Of a stretch of DNA of 64,000 nt, positions 51,925 through 61,841 are shown in pieces. The stretch is from Flavobacterium sufflavum. Its GTDB lineage: Bacteria > Bacteroidota > Bacteroidia > Flavobacteriales > Flavobacteriaceae. The position numbers and the translations under genes are program-made. The stretch is taken from the NCBI RefSeq assembly GCF_004016525.1, contig NZ_SACJ01000009.1, forward strand, positions 79,576-143,575, written 5' to 3'. The number at the start of each line of letters is the position of its first letter. Position 1 is the first letter of the stretch. The notes beneath the pieces were generated by a model. The model was not told the DNA's origin and ran no database searches. It worked only from the letters and a program-made list of their open reading frames with translations.

Positions 51925-53472
51925 ATGAAAAAAAATCTGTTCTTATTGTTGGCTTTTACTTTTTGTAGTCAACTAATTTTTTCACAAAAAGAAACTACGG
52001 TACTTAGTATTAAAAAGGCCGAAAAACCTACTACTATCAATAAAAATATTTATGGTCACTTTGCAGAACATTTGGGGAGATGTATCTACGGAGGTTTTTT
52101 TGTAGGCGATACATCTAAAATTCCAAATACAAATGGAGTTCGAAATGATATTATTGCAGCTTTAAAAGAATTAAAAATACCAAATTTAAGATGGCCTGGA
52201 GGTTGTTTTGCCGATACCTATCATTGGAAAGATGGTATTGGATTAAAAGAAAACAGACCTACAATTGTAAATCAATGGTGGGGTGGAACTACTGAAGATA
52301 ACAGCTTTGGGACTCACGATTTTTTAAATTTATGCGAAGTCTTGGGAGCAGAACCTTATTTGGCTGGTAATATTGGAAGTGGAACGGTTCAGGAATTGGC
52401 TGACTGGGTTCAGTATGTGAACTTTGCAGGGAAAAGTCCAATGAGTGATTTGCGTAAGAAAAACGGAAGAATCGAACCATGGAAAGTGAAATTTTGGGGT
52501 GTTGGAAATGAAGCATGGGGATGTGGAGGAAATATGACTCCAGAATATTATGCTGGCGAGTATAGAAAATATGCCACATTTATGTCGGATTGGGAAAATA
52601 CAGGTGGCTTAACTCGAATTGCTTCAGGAGCTAACGGAAGCGATTATAATTGGACAGAGGTTTTGATGAAAAACATTCCAAATAATATGTTGGGAGCACT
52701 TGGGGTGCATCATTATGCAGTGATTAATTGGAACAAAAAAGGGGATGCGGTAGATTATAATGAAAACCAGTATTTTGAAACCATGAAATCGGCTTTGAAA
52801 ATGGAAGAATTGGTTACGAAGCATGCTGCTATTATGGATAAATATGATCCTGCTAAAAAAGTAACTATGGCTGTAGACGAATGGGGAGGCTGGTATGAAG
52901 TAGAAAAAGGAAGTAATCCTGGATTTTTGTACCAACAAAACACGATGCGTGATGCTATGATTGCCGGTGCTACATTGAATATCTTTAATAACCATGCCGA
53001 TAGAATACGTATGGCTAACTTAGCACAATGTGTTAATGTATTGCAAGCGGTTATTTTGACTGATAAGGCAAAAATGATTTTGACGCCAACATACCACATT
53101 ATGAAAATGTATCGTGTACATCAGGATGCTGAGTTGTTGCCTGTAAATTTCACTTCGCCATTATATACATTTGAAGGAAAAAGTCTTCCTGCTATTTCAG
53201 CTTCTGCTTCAAAGGATAAAAGCGGTTTAGTGCATGTTTCATTAGTAAATGTTGATGCTAAGAAAGAGAATAAAATCGAAATTGATTTGGCTGAATTGGG
53301 TTTGAAAAATGTTACAGCTACGATTTTGACTTCTAAAAAATTACAGGATTATAATTCATTTGATAAACCAAATGCAATTGAACCTAAAGAATTCAAAGGT
53401 TTTAAAAATGCTAAAGGAAAATTAGAAATCACTATCCCTGCATTTTCAGTTGTAATGTTAGAAGGAAAATAA
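51925..53472 (+). CDS. GH51 alpha-L-arabinofuranosidase, secreted
   Basis: A 515-aa exported enzyme with a signal peptide (about 1-21, LIFSQ). The (beta/alpha)8 barrel has acid/base E196 (GVGNEAWG) and nucleophile E319 (AVDEWGGWYE). NLRWPGGCFADTYHW is another GH51 hallmark. A C-terminal beta-sandwich follows from about 400. It releases L-arabinose from side chains or oligosaccharides in the periplasm. It starts a run of closely spaced genes: GH43 after 8 bases, GH43 after 6 bases, GH51 after 42 bases. Confidence 0.92.
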   Translation: MKKNLFLLLAFTFCSQLIFSQKETTVLSIKKAEKPTTINKNIYGHFAEHLGRCIYGGFFVGDTSKIPNTNGVRNDIIAALKELKIPNLRWPGGCFADTYHWKDGIGLKENRPTIVNQWWGGTTEDNSFGTHDFLNLCEVLGAEPYLAGNIGSGTVQELADWVQYVNFAGKSPMSDLRKKNGRIEPWKVKFWGVGNEAWGCGGNMTPEYYAGEYRKYATFMSDWENTGGLTRIASGANGSDYNWTEVLMKNIPNNMLGALGVHHYAVINWNKKGDAVDYNENQYFETMKSALKMEELVTKHAAIMDKYDPAKKVTMAVDEWGGWYEVEKGSNPGFLYQQNTMRDAMIAGATLNIFNNHADRIRMANLAQCVNVLQAVILTDKAKMILTPTYHIMKMYRVHQDAELLPVNFTSPLYTFEGKSLPAISASASKDKSGLVHVSLVNVDAKKENKIEIDLAELGLKNVTATILTSKKLQDYNSFDKPNAIEPKEFKGFKNAKGKLEITIPAFSVVMLEGK

Positions 53473-53480
53473 TAATCAGA

Positions 53481-54470
53481 ATGAAAATCACAACAATAGT
53501 ATGTAGTGCGATACTTTTATCAGCAGTTGTTTCCTGTAAAACAGCTGCTGTAAAAGAATCTGCTTCTACCGGAAATCAGCCATCGCTGAAAATGAATAAC
53601 CCTATCATTACCGATAAATATACCGCCGATCCGGCAGCTTTAGTTTATAAAGACAAGGTATATCTTTATACAGGACATGATGTTCCGGAAAAAGGAGTGA
53701 ATTCCTATCGAATGAACGATTGGCTGGTGTATTCTTCTTCGGATATGGTGAATTGGAAGGAACATCCGGTGCCGTTAAAAACTTCTGATTTTACCTGGGC
53801 AAAAGGAGATGCCTGGGCAGGACAAGTCATTGAAAGAAATGGGAAATTTTATTGGTATGTTGCTATTACGCATGGAGCAATTCATGGAAAAGCAATTGGA
53901 ATTGCAGTTTCTGATAGTCCAACAGGCCCTTTTAAAGATGCTTTAGGAAAAGCATTAATCACTAATGATATGACTACCAAAACTAAAATCAGCTGGGACG
54001 ATATTGATCCATCTGTTATTATTGATGATGACGGTCAGGCTTATCTTTTTTGGGGAAATACCGTTTGTAATTATGTGAAATTAAAAGAAAACATGATTGA
54101 AATGGACGGCCCAATGCAAACCATAGATTTGCCTAATTTTACCGAAGCACCTTGGATTCATAAACGAAAAGGATGGTATTATTTATCTTATGCATATCAG
54201 TTTCCTGAAAAAATCGCCTATGCCATGAGTAAATCAATCACAGGTTCTTGGGAATACAAAGGAATTTTAAATGAGGTGGCCGGAAATTCGAATACCAATC
54301 ATCAGGCGATAATTGACTTTAAAGGAAAGTCCTATTTTATTTATCACAATGGTGTTATTCCTACTGAGGGAGGAAGTTTCAGAAGATCAGTTTGTGTAGA
54401 TCGTCTTTTTTATAATGAAGATGGAACTATGAAACGAGTAATTATGACATCAGAAGGAATTCAAAAATAA
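53481..54470 (+). CDS. GH43 arabinofuranosidase/xylosidase-like lipoprotein
   Basis: A 329-aa lipoprotein (LLSAVVSC, C19). Single GH43 propeller: YTADPAALVY (base), DDIDPSVIIDDDG (pKa modulator) and TEAPWIHKRKGWYYLSYAY (acid). No added domain. This form occurs among alpha-L-arabinofuranosidases and beta-xylosidases; the locus favours action on arabinooligosaccharides. It lies between a GH51 and another GH43 gene in the same operon. Confidence 0.87.
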   Translation: MKITTIVCSAILLSAVVSCKTAAVKESASTGNQPSLKMNNPIITDKYTADPAALVYKDKVYLYTGHDVPEKGVNSYRMNDWLVYSSSDMVNWKEHPVPLKTSDFTWAKGDAWAGQVIERNGKFYWYVAITHGAIHGKAIGIAVSDSPTGPFKDALGKALITNDMTTKTKISWDDIDPSVIIDDDGQAYLFWGNTVCNYVKLKENMIEMDGPMQTIDLPNFTEAPWIHKRKGWYYLSYAYQFPEKIAYAMSKSITGSWEYKGILNEVAGNSNTNHQAIIDFKGKSYFIYHNGVIPTEGGSFRRSVCVDRLFYNEDGTMKRVIMTSEGIQK

Positions 54471-54476
54471 ACCAAA

Positions 54477-55463
54477 ATGAAATTGAACAAAAACATACAA
54501 AACCCATTCTTGTTACTGACGTTGTTGGTCTGCTGCTTTTCTTCGGCTCAGGATATTAGCGTTCACGATCCGGTGATGATTAAACAAAAAGACACCTACT
54601 ATTTGTACTGTACGGGTCGCGGAATTAGTGTTTTTAGTTCAAAAGATTTAAAAAAATGGAATAAAGAGCCGGCAATATTTAAAGAAAAACCTGTTTGGGC
54701 TGATTCTGTTGCGGCTGATTTTAAAAATCATATTTGGGCACCGGACATTTCCTTTCACAACAATACTTATTATTTGTATTATTCGGTTTCTGCTTTCGCA
54801 AAAAATACTTCGGCGATCGGGGTTGCAACTAACACTACTTTGGATTCAAAAGATTCTGCCTACAAATGGGTTGATCACGGAATTGTGATTCAATCCGTTC
54901 CTAACAGAGATTTATGGAATGCCATAGACCCTAATTTGACATTCGACGAAAATAACACGCCTTGGCTAGCTTTCGGTTCTTTTTGGGAAGGACTGAAAAT
55001 GGTAAAATTAAATCCCGATTTATTGTCAATTGCGCAGCCTCAGGAGTGGCACACTATTGCAAAACGAAAGAGAACTTTTGAATTAGCCGATGCTAATCCT
55101 GGAGATGCAGCCTTAGAAGCTCCTTTTATATTCAAAAAGAACGGCTATTATTATCAGTTCCTATCATGGGATTTATGTTGTAGAGGAAAAGAAAGTACTT
55201 ATAAGGTAGTTATTGGAAGATCAAAAAATATTGTAGGGCCTTATATTGATAAAGATGGTAAATTATTAACTGAAGGAGGAGGTACTTTAGTGGTTCAGGG
55301 TGGCGAAAATTATTACGGTGTAGGGCATAACAGCGCTTATACTTTTGATGGAGTAGATTATATCTTTTATCATGGCTACGATGTAAAACAGAACGGGAAA
55401 CCTGTTTTAATTGTTAAAGAGTTAAAGTGGGATGAAAATTTGTGGCCAATAGTCACAGAATAA
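54477..55463 (+). CDS. GH43 arabinan endo-1,5-alpha-L-arabinosidase
   Basis: A 328-aa exported enzyme with a signal peptide (about 1-24, CFSSAQ). Catalytic stretches are VHDPVMIKQ, AIDPNLTFD and LEAPFIFKKNGYYYQF. HIWAPDISFHNNTYYLYYSV and the C-terminal VGHNSAYTFDGVDYIFYHGY are typical of short endo-arabinanases. No lipobox, so it is probably periplasmic and cuts imported oligosaccharides. Its role complements the long lipoprotein GH43 encoded upstream. Confidence 0.89.
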   Translation: MKLNKNIQNPFLLLTLLVCCFSSAQDISVHDPVMIKQKDTYYLYCTGRGISVFSSKDLKKWNKEPAIFKEKPVWADSVAADFKNHIWAPDISFHNNTYYLYYSVSAFAKNTSAIGVATNTTLDSKDSAYKWVDHGIVIQSVPNRDLWNAIDPNLTFDENNTPWLAFGSFWEGLKMVKLNPDLLSIAQPQEWHTIAKRKRTFELADANPGDAALEAPFIFKKNGYYYQFLSWDLCCRGKESTYKVVIGRSKNIVGPYIDKDGKLLTEGGGTLVVQGGENYYGVGHNSAYTFDGVDYIFYHGYDVKQNGKPVLIVKELKWDENLWPIVTE

Positions 55464-55505
55464 TTAAAAATAAAGCTAATATTAAAACCAAAATAAAAGA
55501 ATAAA

Positions 55506-57491
55506 ATGAAATTAAATTTAATAACTAAAAGTACCGTTTGCGGTTTGTTACTTAGTAGTTTTTTGGCGACAGCCCAAAAAACAAAACTGGAAGTAGATTT
55601 AACAAAATCAATTACTAAAATCCAACCAACCATGTATGGTATCTTTTTCGAAGATATCAATTTTGCCGCCGATGGAGGTTTGTATGCCGAAATGGTTAAG
55701 AATAGAACTTTTGGGTTTGATGCTCCGCTTATGGGATGGTTGCAGCCTAATAGTAATGTGCATTCATTTAATAAAGAGTCAGGAATTGCAACTCCAATGC
55801 ATACTTCTGAAAATCCTAATAATCCTGATTTTTGTAGAATTATTATCAATAATGATAAAGGATACCAGATTTTAAATGAAGGATTTAGAGGAATGGGAAT
55901 TAAGAAAGATGCGAAATACAATCTTTCATTAAAAGCGGCCAATCATAACAACGCCATAAAAAAAATAATTGTACAATTTGTTGATGCTGACAAAAAGGTT
56001 TTGGGAGAGACTTTTATTGTTCCAACATCTACTGGCTGGAAAGACTATTCGGCACAAATTGTTGCTACAGGAACTGAAGCAAAAGCACAATTAAAAATCA
56101 CTTTTGAAGGAACTGGAACAATCGATTTAGATATGATTTCGTTATTTCCTGAAGAAACCTGGATGAATCGAAAAAATGGTTTGCGTAAAGATATTGTTCA
56201 GTTATTATATGATTTAAAACCTGGGTTTATCAGATTCCCTGGCGGATGTATCGTTGAAGGAAAAACATTGGAAAACAGATACCAATGGAAAAAAACAGTT
56301 GGTGCTGTTGAAAACAGAGAGACGATGATTAATAGATGGAATGTGGAGTTTAAAAACAAACAGGCACCAGATTATTTCCAGTCTTTTGGTTTAGGATTTT
56401 TCGAATATTTCCAACTAGCGGAAGATGTAGGAGCACAGCCATTACCAATTTTAAGTTGTGGAATCGCTTGTCAGTACAATTCGGGTGAATTAGTTCCAAT
56501 GGAAGAATTAGATCCTTATGTTCAGGATGCTTTGGATTTGATCGAATTTGCTAATGGAGCCGTGACAACCAAATGGGGAAAATTAAGATCCGATATGGGA
56601 CACCCAAAACCGTTTAATCTTAAATTTATTGGAGTTGGAAACGAACAATGGGGGCCACAATATATTGAGAGATATAAGGTTTTTGCAGCAGCTATAAAAG
56701 CAAAATATCCTAATATGACGATTGTTTCAGGAGCAGGACCTTCGCCTGACGGAGCAATGTTCGATTACGGATGGGATGAACTTAAAAAGTTAAATGCTGA
56801 TGTTATTGACGAGCATTATTATAAAAACCCGGAATGGTTTAAAGAAAATGCGACAAGATATGATAAGTACGACAGAAAAGGACCTAAGATTTTTGCAGGA
56901 GAATATGCGGCGCATCCTAAAGGTGTAGAAGATGGATTGAAAGAGAATAACTGGTTGTCAGCGCTTACAGAATCGGCATTTATGACAGGTTTGGAGCGTA
57001 ATGCCGATGTGGTTCATTTGACTTCTTATGCGCCTTTGATGGCTCATGTTGATGCTTTTCAATGGGCTCCTGATATGATTTGGTTTGATAATTTAAACTC
57101 TTACGGAACAGCTAATTATTATGTTCAAAAATTATACTCAAACAATAAAGGGACTGATGTTTTGTCAATAACAAAAGATGGAAAAGCCTTAACGGGACAA
57201 AATGAGTTGTATGCTACTGCGGCAAAAGATGTAGATAAAAAAGAGTTGATTTTAAAACTGGTAAATACATCTGACAAAGCTCAGGATCTTGAAGTTAATT
57301 TATCTGGACAAAGTGTCGATTCTAAAGGAAAGATGATTGTGTTGACCCATGAAAATTTAGAGGATTACAATACATTGGCTGAGCCAACTAAAATTGTTCC
57401 TGTTGAAAAAGAATACAAATTAAGTGGAAAAAAAGCCTCAGTAAGCTTACCGGCTTATTCATTTGTGGTATTGAAATTAAAGATGAAATAA
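55506..57491 (+). CDS. GH51 alpha-L-arabinofuranosidase, long form
   Basis: A 661-aa exported enzyme with a signal peptide (about 1-20, LATAQ). An N-terminal carbohydrate-binding-like beta-sandwich (about 80-215) precedes the catalytic barrel. Acid/base E380 (GVGNEQWG) and nucleophile E466 (FAGEYAAH) are present, followed by the C-terminal beta-domain (about 545-661). PGFIRFPGGCIVEG is the GH51 signature. It differs clearly from the shorter GH51 in the same operon, so the two probably take different linkages (for example alpha-1,2/1,3 branches versus 1,5 ends). It is the last enzyme gene before araB. Confidence 0.9.
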   Translation: MKLNLITKSTVCGLLLSSFLATAQKTKLEVDLTKSITKIQPTMYGIFFEDINFAADGGLYAEMVKNRTFGFDAPLMGWLQPNSNVHSFNKESGIATPMHTSENPNNPDFCRIIINNDKGYQILNEGFRGMGIKKDAKYNLSLKAANHNNAIKKIIVQFVDADKKVLGETFIVPTSTGWKDYSAQIVATGTEAKAQLKITFEGTGTIDLDMISLFPEETWMNRKNGLRKDIVQLLYDLKPGFIRFPGGCIVEGKTLENRYQWKKTVGAVENRETMINRWNVEFKNKQAPDYFQSFGLGFFEYFQLAEDVGAQPLPILSCGIACQYNSGELVPMEELDPYVQDALDLIEFANGAVTTKWGKLRSDMGHPKPFNLKFIGVGNEQWGPQYIERYKVFAAAIKAKYPNMTIVSGAGPSPDGAMFDYGWDELKKLNADVIDEHYYKNPEWFKENATRYDKYDRKGPKIFAGEYAAHPKGVEDGLKENNWLSALTESAFMTGLERNADVVHLTSYAPLMAHVDAFQWAPDMIWFDNLNSYGTANYYVQKLYSNNKGTDVLSITKDGKALTGQNELYATAAKDVDKKELILKLVNTSDKAQDLEVNLSGQSVDSKGKMIVLTHENLEDYNTLAEPTKIVPVEKEYKLSGKKASVSLPAYSFVVLKLKMK

Positions 57492-57553
57492 GTCTTATTT
57501 TTTCGAGAAACTTTAGTTGAGCAAATTTTTAACTTAATTGTTCAAAATTTAAT

Positions 57554-57605
57554 AAAAAACATTAAGTGTTAGTGGTACACTTAATGTTTTTTTGTTATAT
57601 ATTTG
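57554..57605 (+). promoter_or_regulatory. Terminator/operator palindrome and araB promoter
   Basis: AAAAAACATTAAGTGT (57554-57569), loop TAGTGGT, ACACTTAATGTTTTTT (57577-57592) is a perfect 16-bp inverted repeat ending in T, so it can terminate the GH51 transcript. Its core AAGTGT-N7-ACACTT (57564-57582) is also the best candidate AraR operator. TATATTTG (57598-57605) is an exact -7 box, 17 bases before the araB ATG. Confidence 0.6.
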
Positions 57606-57622
57606 TAGCCATATTTTAAATA

Positions 57623-59320
57623 ATGAAGATGAAAAATTATGTAATAGGTCTAGATTACGGATCGGATTCAGTTCGTGCCGTATTAATTGATACCGAAAAC
57701 GGGCAAGAATTAGCCTCAGATGTTTGCCATTACAAAAGATGGAAAAACAAACAGTATTGCAATCCGTCAATCAATCAATTCCGTCAACATCCTTTGGATC
57801 ATATCGAAGGATTGGAATCAACAATTAAAAATATTGTATCAGCAAGCAAGGTAGATCCTTCGTTGATAAAAAGTATCTGTATTGATACAACAGGTTCTTC
57901 GCCTGTTCCTGTTACCGAAGACGGAACTCCGTTAGCTTTAACAGCTGAATTTGCTGAAAATCCAAATGCAATGATGGTTTTGTGGAAAGATCATACAGCT
58001 ATCAATGAAGCCAATGAAATTAACGAACTTGCCGCTACTTGGGGAGGTGAAGATTTCACTAAATACGAAGGAGGAATTTATTCTTCGGAGTGGTTTTGGG
58101 CAAAAATATTACACATTGCCCGCGAGGATGAGGCAGTTAAAAATGCCGCTTATACTTGGTTAGAGCACTGTGATTTAATGACTTATTTGTTAATTGACGA
58201 TAAAGATTTAAAAACATTCAAAAGAAGCCGTTGTGCAGCAGGACATAAAGCCATGTGGCACGAAGACTGGAATGGATTACCACCAGAAGAATTCTTAGGT
58301 AAATTACACCCATACTTGGCGCAGCTAAGAGGAAAATTATACGATGAAACTTATACTTCAGATCTAGTTGCCGGAACTTTAAACCAGGAATGGGCTACAA
58401 AATTAGGTTTGACTACTGATACAATTATTGCTGTTGGAACTTTTGATGCACACTCAGGATCTGTTGGTGCTAAAATTGACGAGTACGCTTTAGTTCGTGT
58501 AATGGGAACTTCAACTTGTGATATTATTGTTTCTGCTAAAGAAAACGTAGGAAGCAAAACCGTTAAAGGTATTTGTGGACAAGTAGATGGTTCAGTTATT
58601 CCAGATTACATTGGTTTGGAAGCGGGACAATCTGCTTTTGGAGATGTATTGGCTTGGTTTAAAGATACACTTTCTTGGCCATTGGATAATTTGGTTTACA
58701 ACTCAACTATTTTATCTGAAGAGCAAAAAGCACAGTTAAAAGAAGAAGTAGAATCTAATTTCATCAAGACTTTAACAGAGCAAGCTGAGGCAATTCCATT
58801 ATCTGAAAGTATTCCAACTGCTTTGGACTGGGTAAATGGTCGTAGAACTCCGGATGCTAATCAAGGATTGAAAAGTGCAATGACTAATTTATCATTAGGA
58901 ACAAAAGCGCCACATATTTTCAAAGCTTTAATCAATTCAATCTGTTTTGGTTCTAAGAAAATTGTAGACCGTTTTGAAGAAGAAGGTGTTCGTATTGACA
59001 GCGTTATCGGAATTGGTGGTGTAGCGAGAAAATCACCATTTATCATGCAAACTTTGGCTAATGTATTAAACAAGCCAATTAAAGTTTGTGCTTCTGATCA
59101 GGCACCGGCTTTAGGAGCTGCTATTTATGCTGCTGTTGCTGCCGGAATTTATCCAAATGTGATTGAAGCTGCTAAGAAAATGGGAAGTGATTTTGAAAGC
59201 GAATATTTTCCTCAGGAAGATAAAATTGAGAAATATCAGGAATTGATGGATTCGTATTCTGAATTAGCTCAATTTATAGAAAACCAGATCGAAAAAAAAT
59301 CTCTTGTAACGATAGAATAA
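57623..59320 (+). CDS. araB: Ribulokinase
   Basis: A 565-aa cytoplasmic FGGY-family kinase. The N-terminal YVIGLDYGSDSVRAVLID is the actin-like phosphate loop. DTTGSSPVPV and the C-terminal IGIGGVARKSPFIMQTLANV/ASDQAPALGAAIYAAVAAG are typical of AraB. It phosphorylates L-ribulose with ATP. Two ATGs (57623 and 57629) are possible starts. Length is normal for the AraB type. It opens the araB-araD-araA-epimerase series. Confidence 0.94.
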   Translation: MKMKNYVIGLDYGSDSVRAVLIDTENGQELASDVCHYKRWKNKQYCNPSINQFRQHPLDHIEGLESTIKNIVSASKVDPSLIKSICIDTTGSSPVPVTEDGTPLALTAEFAENPNAMMVLWKDHTAINEANEINELAATWGGEDFTKYEGGIYSSEWFWAKILHIAREDEAVKNAAYTWLEHCDLMTYLLIDDKDLKTFKRSRCAAGHKAMWHEDWNGLPPEEFLGKLHPYLAQLRGKLYDETYTSDLVAGTLNQEWATKLGLTTDTIIAVGTFDAHSGSVGAKIDEYALVRVMGTSTCDIIVSAKENVGSKTVKGICGQVDGSVIPDYIGLEAGQSAFGDVLAWFKDTLSWPLDNLVYNSTILSEEQKAQLKEEVESNFIKTLTEQAEAIPLSESIPTALDWVNGRRTPDANQGLKSAMTNLSLGTKAPHIFKALINSICFGSKKIVDRFEEEGVRIDSVIGIGGVARKSPFIMQTLANVLNKPIKVCASDQAPALGAAIYAAVAAGIYPNVIEAAKKMGSDFESEYFPQEDKIEKYQELMDSYSELAQFIENQIEKKSLVTIE

Positions 59321-59389
59321 AAAGAGGGTTCTTGATAACTAAAATTTAAATATTTTTTAGGAAGAATCTATAACAAAATAATAAGTAAT

Positions 59390-60091
59390 ATGAGTTCAAA
59401 ATACCAAGCATTAAAACAAGAATGTTATGAAGCTAATATGCAACTGAACGAGTTGAATTTAGTAGTGTACACTTTTGGAAATGTAAGTGCAGTAGATAGA
59501 GAAAATGGCGTTTTTGCTATCAAACCAAGTGGAGTACCTTATGAAGAATTAAAGGCGGAAGATATTGTTATTGTTGATTTTGATAATAATATTATCGAAG
59601 GAGACAAACGTCCTTCTTCTGATACAAAAACACATGCTTATTTATATAAACATTGGCCAAACATTGGTGGTATTGCTCATACACACGCTACTTATTCTGT
59701 AGCTTGGGCGCAATCACAAAGAGATATTCCTATTTTTGGAACAACTCATGCTGACCATTTGACTGCTGATATTCCTTGTGCTGCGCCAATGGCTGATAAC
59801 CTTATTGAAGGAAATTATGAGCACAATACAGGAATCCAAATTTTAGACTGTTTCAAAGAAAAAAATCTTTCTTATGAAGAGGTGGAAATGGTTTTGCTAG
59901 GAAATCACGGTCCATTTGCCTGGGGAAAAAATGCTGCTAAAGCGGTTTACAATTCTAAAGTATTAGAAGTTGTGGCTCAAATGGCTTATTTGACTTTGCA
60001 AATTAATCCTGCTGCTCCAAGATTGAAAGATTCTTTGATTAAAAAACATTACGAACGTAAGCACGGAAAAGATTCGTATTACGGACAGTAA
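59390..60091 (+). CDS. araD: L-ribulose-5-phosphate 4-epimerase
   Basis: A 233-aa cytoplasmic class II aldolase-like enzyme. GNVSAVDRENGVFAIKPSGV and the zinc histidines in GIAHTHATYSVAWAQ, together with GNHGPFAWG, are all present. It converts L-ribulose-5-phosphate to D-xylulose-5-phosphate, linking arabinose to the pentose phosphate pathway. It follows araB by 69 bases. A close relative such as UlaF is possible from sequence alone, but the operon decides for AraD. Confidence 0.94.
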   Translation: MSSKYQALKQECYEANMQLNELNLVVYTFGNVSAVDRENGVFAIKPSGVPYEELKAEDIVIVDFDNNIIEGDKRPSSDTKTHAYLYKHWPNIGGIAHTHATYSVAWAQSQRDIPIFGTTHADHLTADIPCAAPMADNLIEGNYEHNTGIQILDCFKEKNLSYEEVEMVLLGNHGPFAWGKNAAKAVYNSKVLEVVAQMAYLTLQINPAAPRLKDSLIKKHYERKHGKDSYYGQ

Positions 60092-60093
60092 AT

Positions 60094-60127
60094 TTTAGAT
60101 TGCAGATTTTAGAATTTAGATTGCAGA
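60094..60127. repeat. Direct repeat of TTTAGATTGCAGA between araD and araA
   Basis: TTTAGATTGCAGA occurs at 60094-60106 and again at 60115-60127, joined by TTTTAGAA. The block resembles 26043-26073 in reverse and belongs to the CAGA/TCTG word family. It lies inside the ara operon without apparent harm. Confidence 0.6.
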
Positions 60128-60232
60128 AAATTGAATAGAAAAAATAGAGCTTAATATTTCGATTCCCTGTTTTTTGGAGAGGGTTGGGAGAGGTTTAAGT
60201 AAAACAAGAATAATAAATAAACAAAATAAAAA

Positions 60233-61741
60233 ATGATTGATATTTCTAAAAAAGAAATTTGGTTTGTAGTAGGAAGCCAAAACTTATATGGTGAAGAAAC
60301 TTTAAAGCAGGTTGCTGTGCATTCTCAGGAAATTGCAAAAGGTATTGATGCTTCTTCTCATGTTCCTGTAAAAGTGATTTACAAATCAGTGGCAAAATCA
60401 CCTAGTGAAATCACTGATATTTGTTTGGAAGCTAATACAAACAAAAACTGTATTGGTATCATCGCTTGGATGCATACTTTTTCTCCGGCTAAAATGTGGA
60501 TTAATGGTTTAAGTATCCTTAAAAAACCATTATGTCATTTACACACACAATACAATGCTGAAATTCCATGGGCTTCTATTGATATGGATTTCATGAACTT
60601 GAATCAATCAGCTCACGGAGACAGAGAGTTTGGTTACATTATGTCAAGAATGCGTAAAAAACGTAAAGTGGTTGTAGGTCACTGGGAAGATGTGCGTGTT
60701 CAACAAAAATTAGGAAACTGGTCTAGAGTAGCTTTAGGTTGGGACGAAATGCAAAATTTAAAAGTAGCGCGTTTTGGAGACAACATGCGTGAAGTTGCTG
60801 TTACTTGTGGAGATAAAGTAGAGGCTCAAATTCGTTTTGGTATGTCTGTAAACGGATATGACTCTTCAGATATCGTTAATAAAATGAAATTAGTTACTGA
60901 AGCGCAAGTAGATGCTTTAGTAGCGGTTTATGAAGAATCATATAATTTAGCTCCAAAATTACAAGTAGGAGGAGAGCAAAGACAATCATTGTTAGATGCT
61001 GCTAAAATCGAATTAGGTTTAAGAGCTTTCTTAGAAGAAGGTGGTTTCGGTGCTTTCACAGATACTTTTGAGAACTTAGGAGAATTAAAACAATTACCAG
61101 GTATTGCAACTCAGCGTTTAATGGCTGATGGTTACGGTTTTGGTGGTGAAGGTGACTGGAAAACAGCTGCTATGGTTCGTGTTATGAAAGTAATGAACAT
61201 CGGTCTTGAAGGAGGAACTTCTTTCATGGAAGATTATACTTATCATTTTACACCTGAGAAATCTTATGTTTTAGGTTCTCACATGCTGGAAATCTGTCCT
61301 TCTATTACTGATGGAAAACCTTCTTGCGAAATTCATCCATTAGGAATTGGTGGAAAAGAAGATCCGGTTCGTTTGGTATTCAATTCGCCTGCAGGTGATG
61401 CTATCAATGTATCGTTAGTGGATATGGGAACTCGTTTCCGTTTAATTGTAAACGAAGTAACTGCTGTAAAACCAATGGCTGATTTGCCAAAATTACCAGT
61501 AGCTCGTGTACTTTGGGATTGTAGACCTAACTTGGATATCGCTGCTACTGCTTGGATTCTTGCAGGTGGTGCTCACCATACAGTGTACAGCCAGGCTGTA
61601 ACTACTGAGTTTATGGAAGATTTTGCTGATATCGCTGGAATCGAATTAGTGGTTATCGATAACGATACTAGAATTCGTAATTTCAAAGATACTTTGAATG
61701 CAAATGAAGCTTACTACCATTTATTCCAAACTGGATTGTAA
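60233..61741 (+). CDS. araA: L-arabinose isomerase
   Basis: A 502-aa cytoplasmic enzyme that converts L-arabinose to L-ribulose. The opening is [57 protein letters not shown] and FMEDYTYHF carry the metal ligands (glutamates and histidines) of AraA. Length is normal. It follows araD after 141 bases that contain a repeat. All three cytoplasmic steps of arabinose catabolism are thus present. No arabinose permease gene was seen in the window. Confidence 0.95.
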   Translation: MIDISKKEIWFVVGSQNLYGEETLKQVAVHSQEIAKGIDASSHVPVKVIYKSVAKSPSEITDICLEANTNKNCIGIIAWMHTFSPAKMWINGLSILKKPLCHLHTQYNAEIPWASIDMDFMNLNQSAHGDREFGYIMSRMRKKRKVVVGHWEDVRVQQKLGNWSRVALGWDEMQNLKVARFGDNMREVAVTCGDKVEAQIRFGMSVNGYDSSDIVNKMKLVTEAQVDALVAVYEESYNLAPKLQVGGEQRQSLLDAAKIELGLRAFLEEGGFGAFTDTFENLGELKQLPGIATQRLMADGYGFGGEGDWKTAAMVRVMKVMNIGLEGGTSFMEDYTYHFTPEKSYVLGSHMLEICPSITDGKPSCEIHPLGIGGKEDPVRLVFNSPAGDAINVSLVDMGTRFRLIVNEVTAVKPMADLPKLPVARVLWDCRPNLDIAATAWILAGGAHHTVYSQAVTTEFMEDFADIAGIELVVIDNDTRIRNFKDTLNANEAYYHLFQTGL

Positions 61742-61764
61742 TCTTTTTTAGAAACAAATTTACC

Positions 61765-61809
61765 AAGTCATAAAGTCGAAAGTTAATGTTACTTTTGGCT
61801 TTATGACTT
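61765..61809 (+). promoter_or_regulatory. Hairpin between araA and the epimerase gene
   Basis: AAGTCATAAAGTCGAAAGT (61765-61783) pairs with ACTTTTGGCTTTATGACTT (61791-61809) with three non-pairs. There is no clean T run behind it. Like the hairpins at 44975 and 50016 it stands between co-oriented genes of the locus. Confidence 0.55.
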
Positions 61810-61841
61810 CTCTATTATCATTAACCTAATAAAATAAAATT

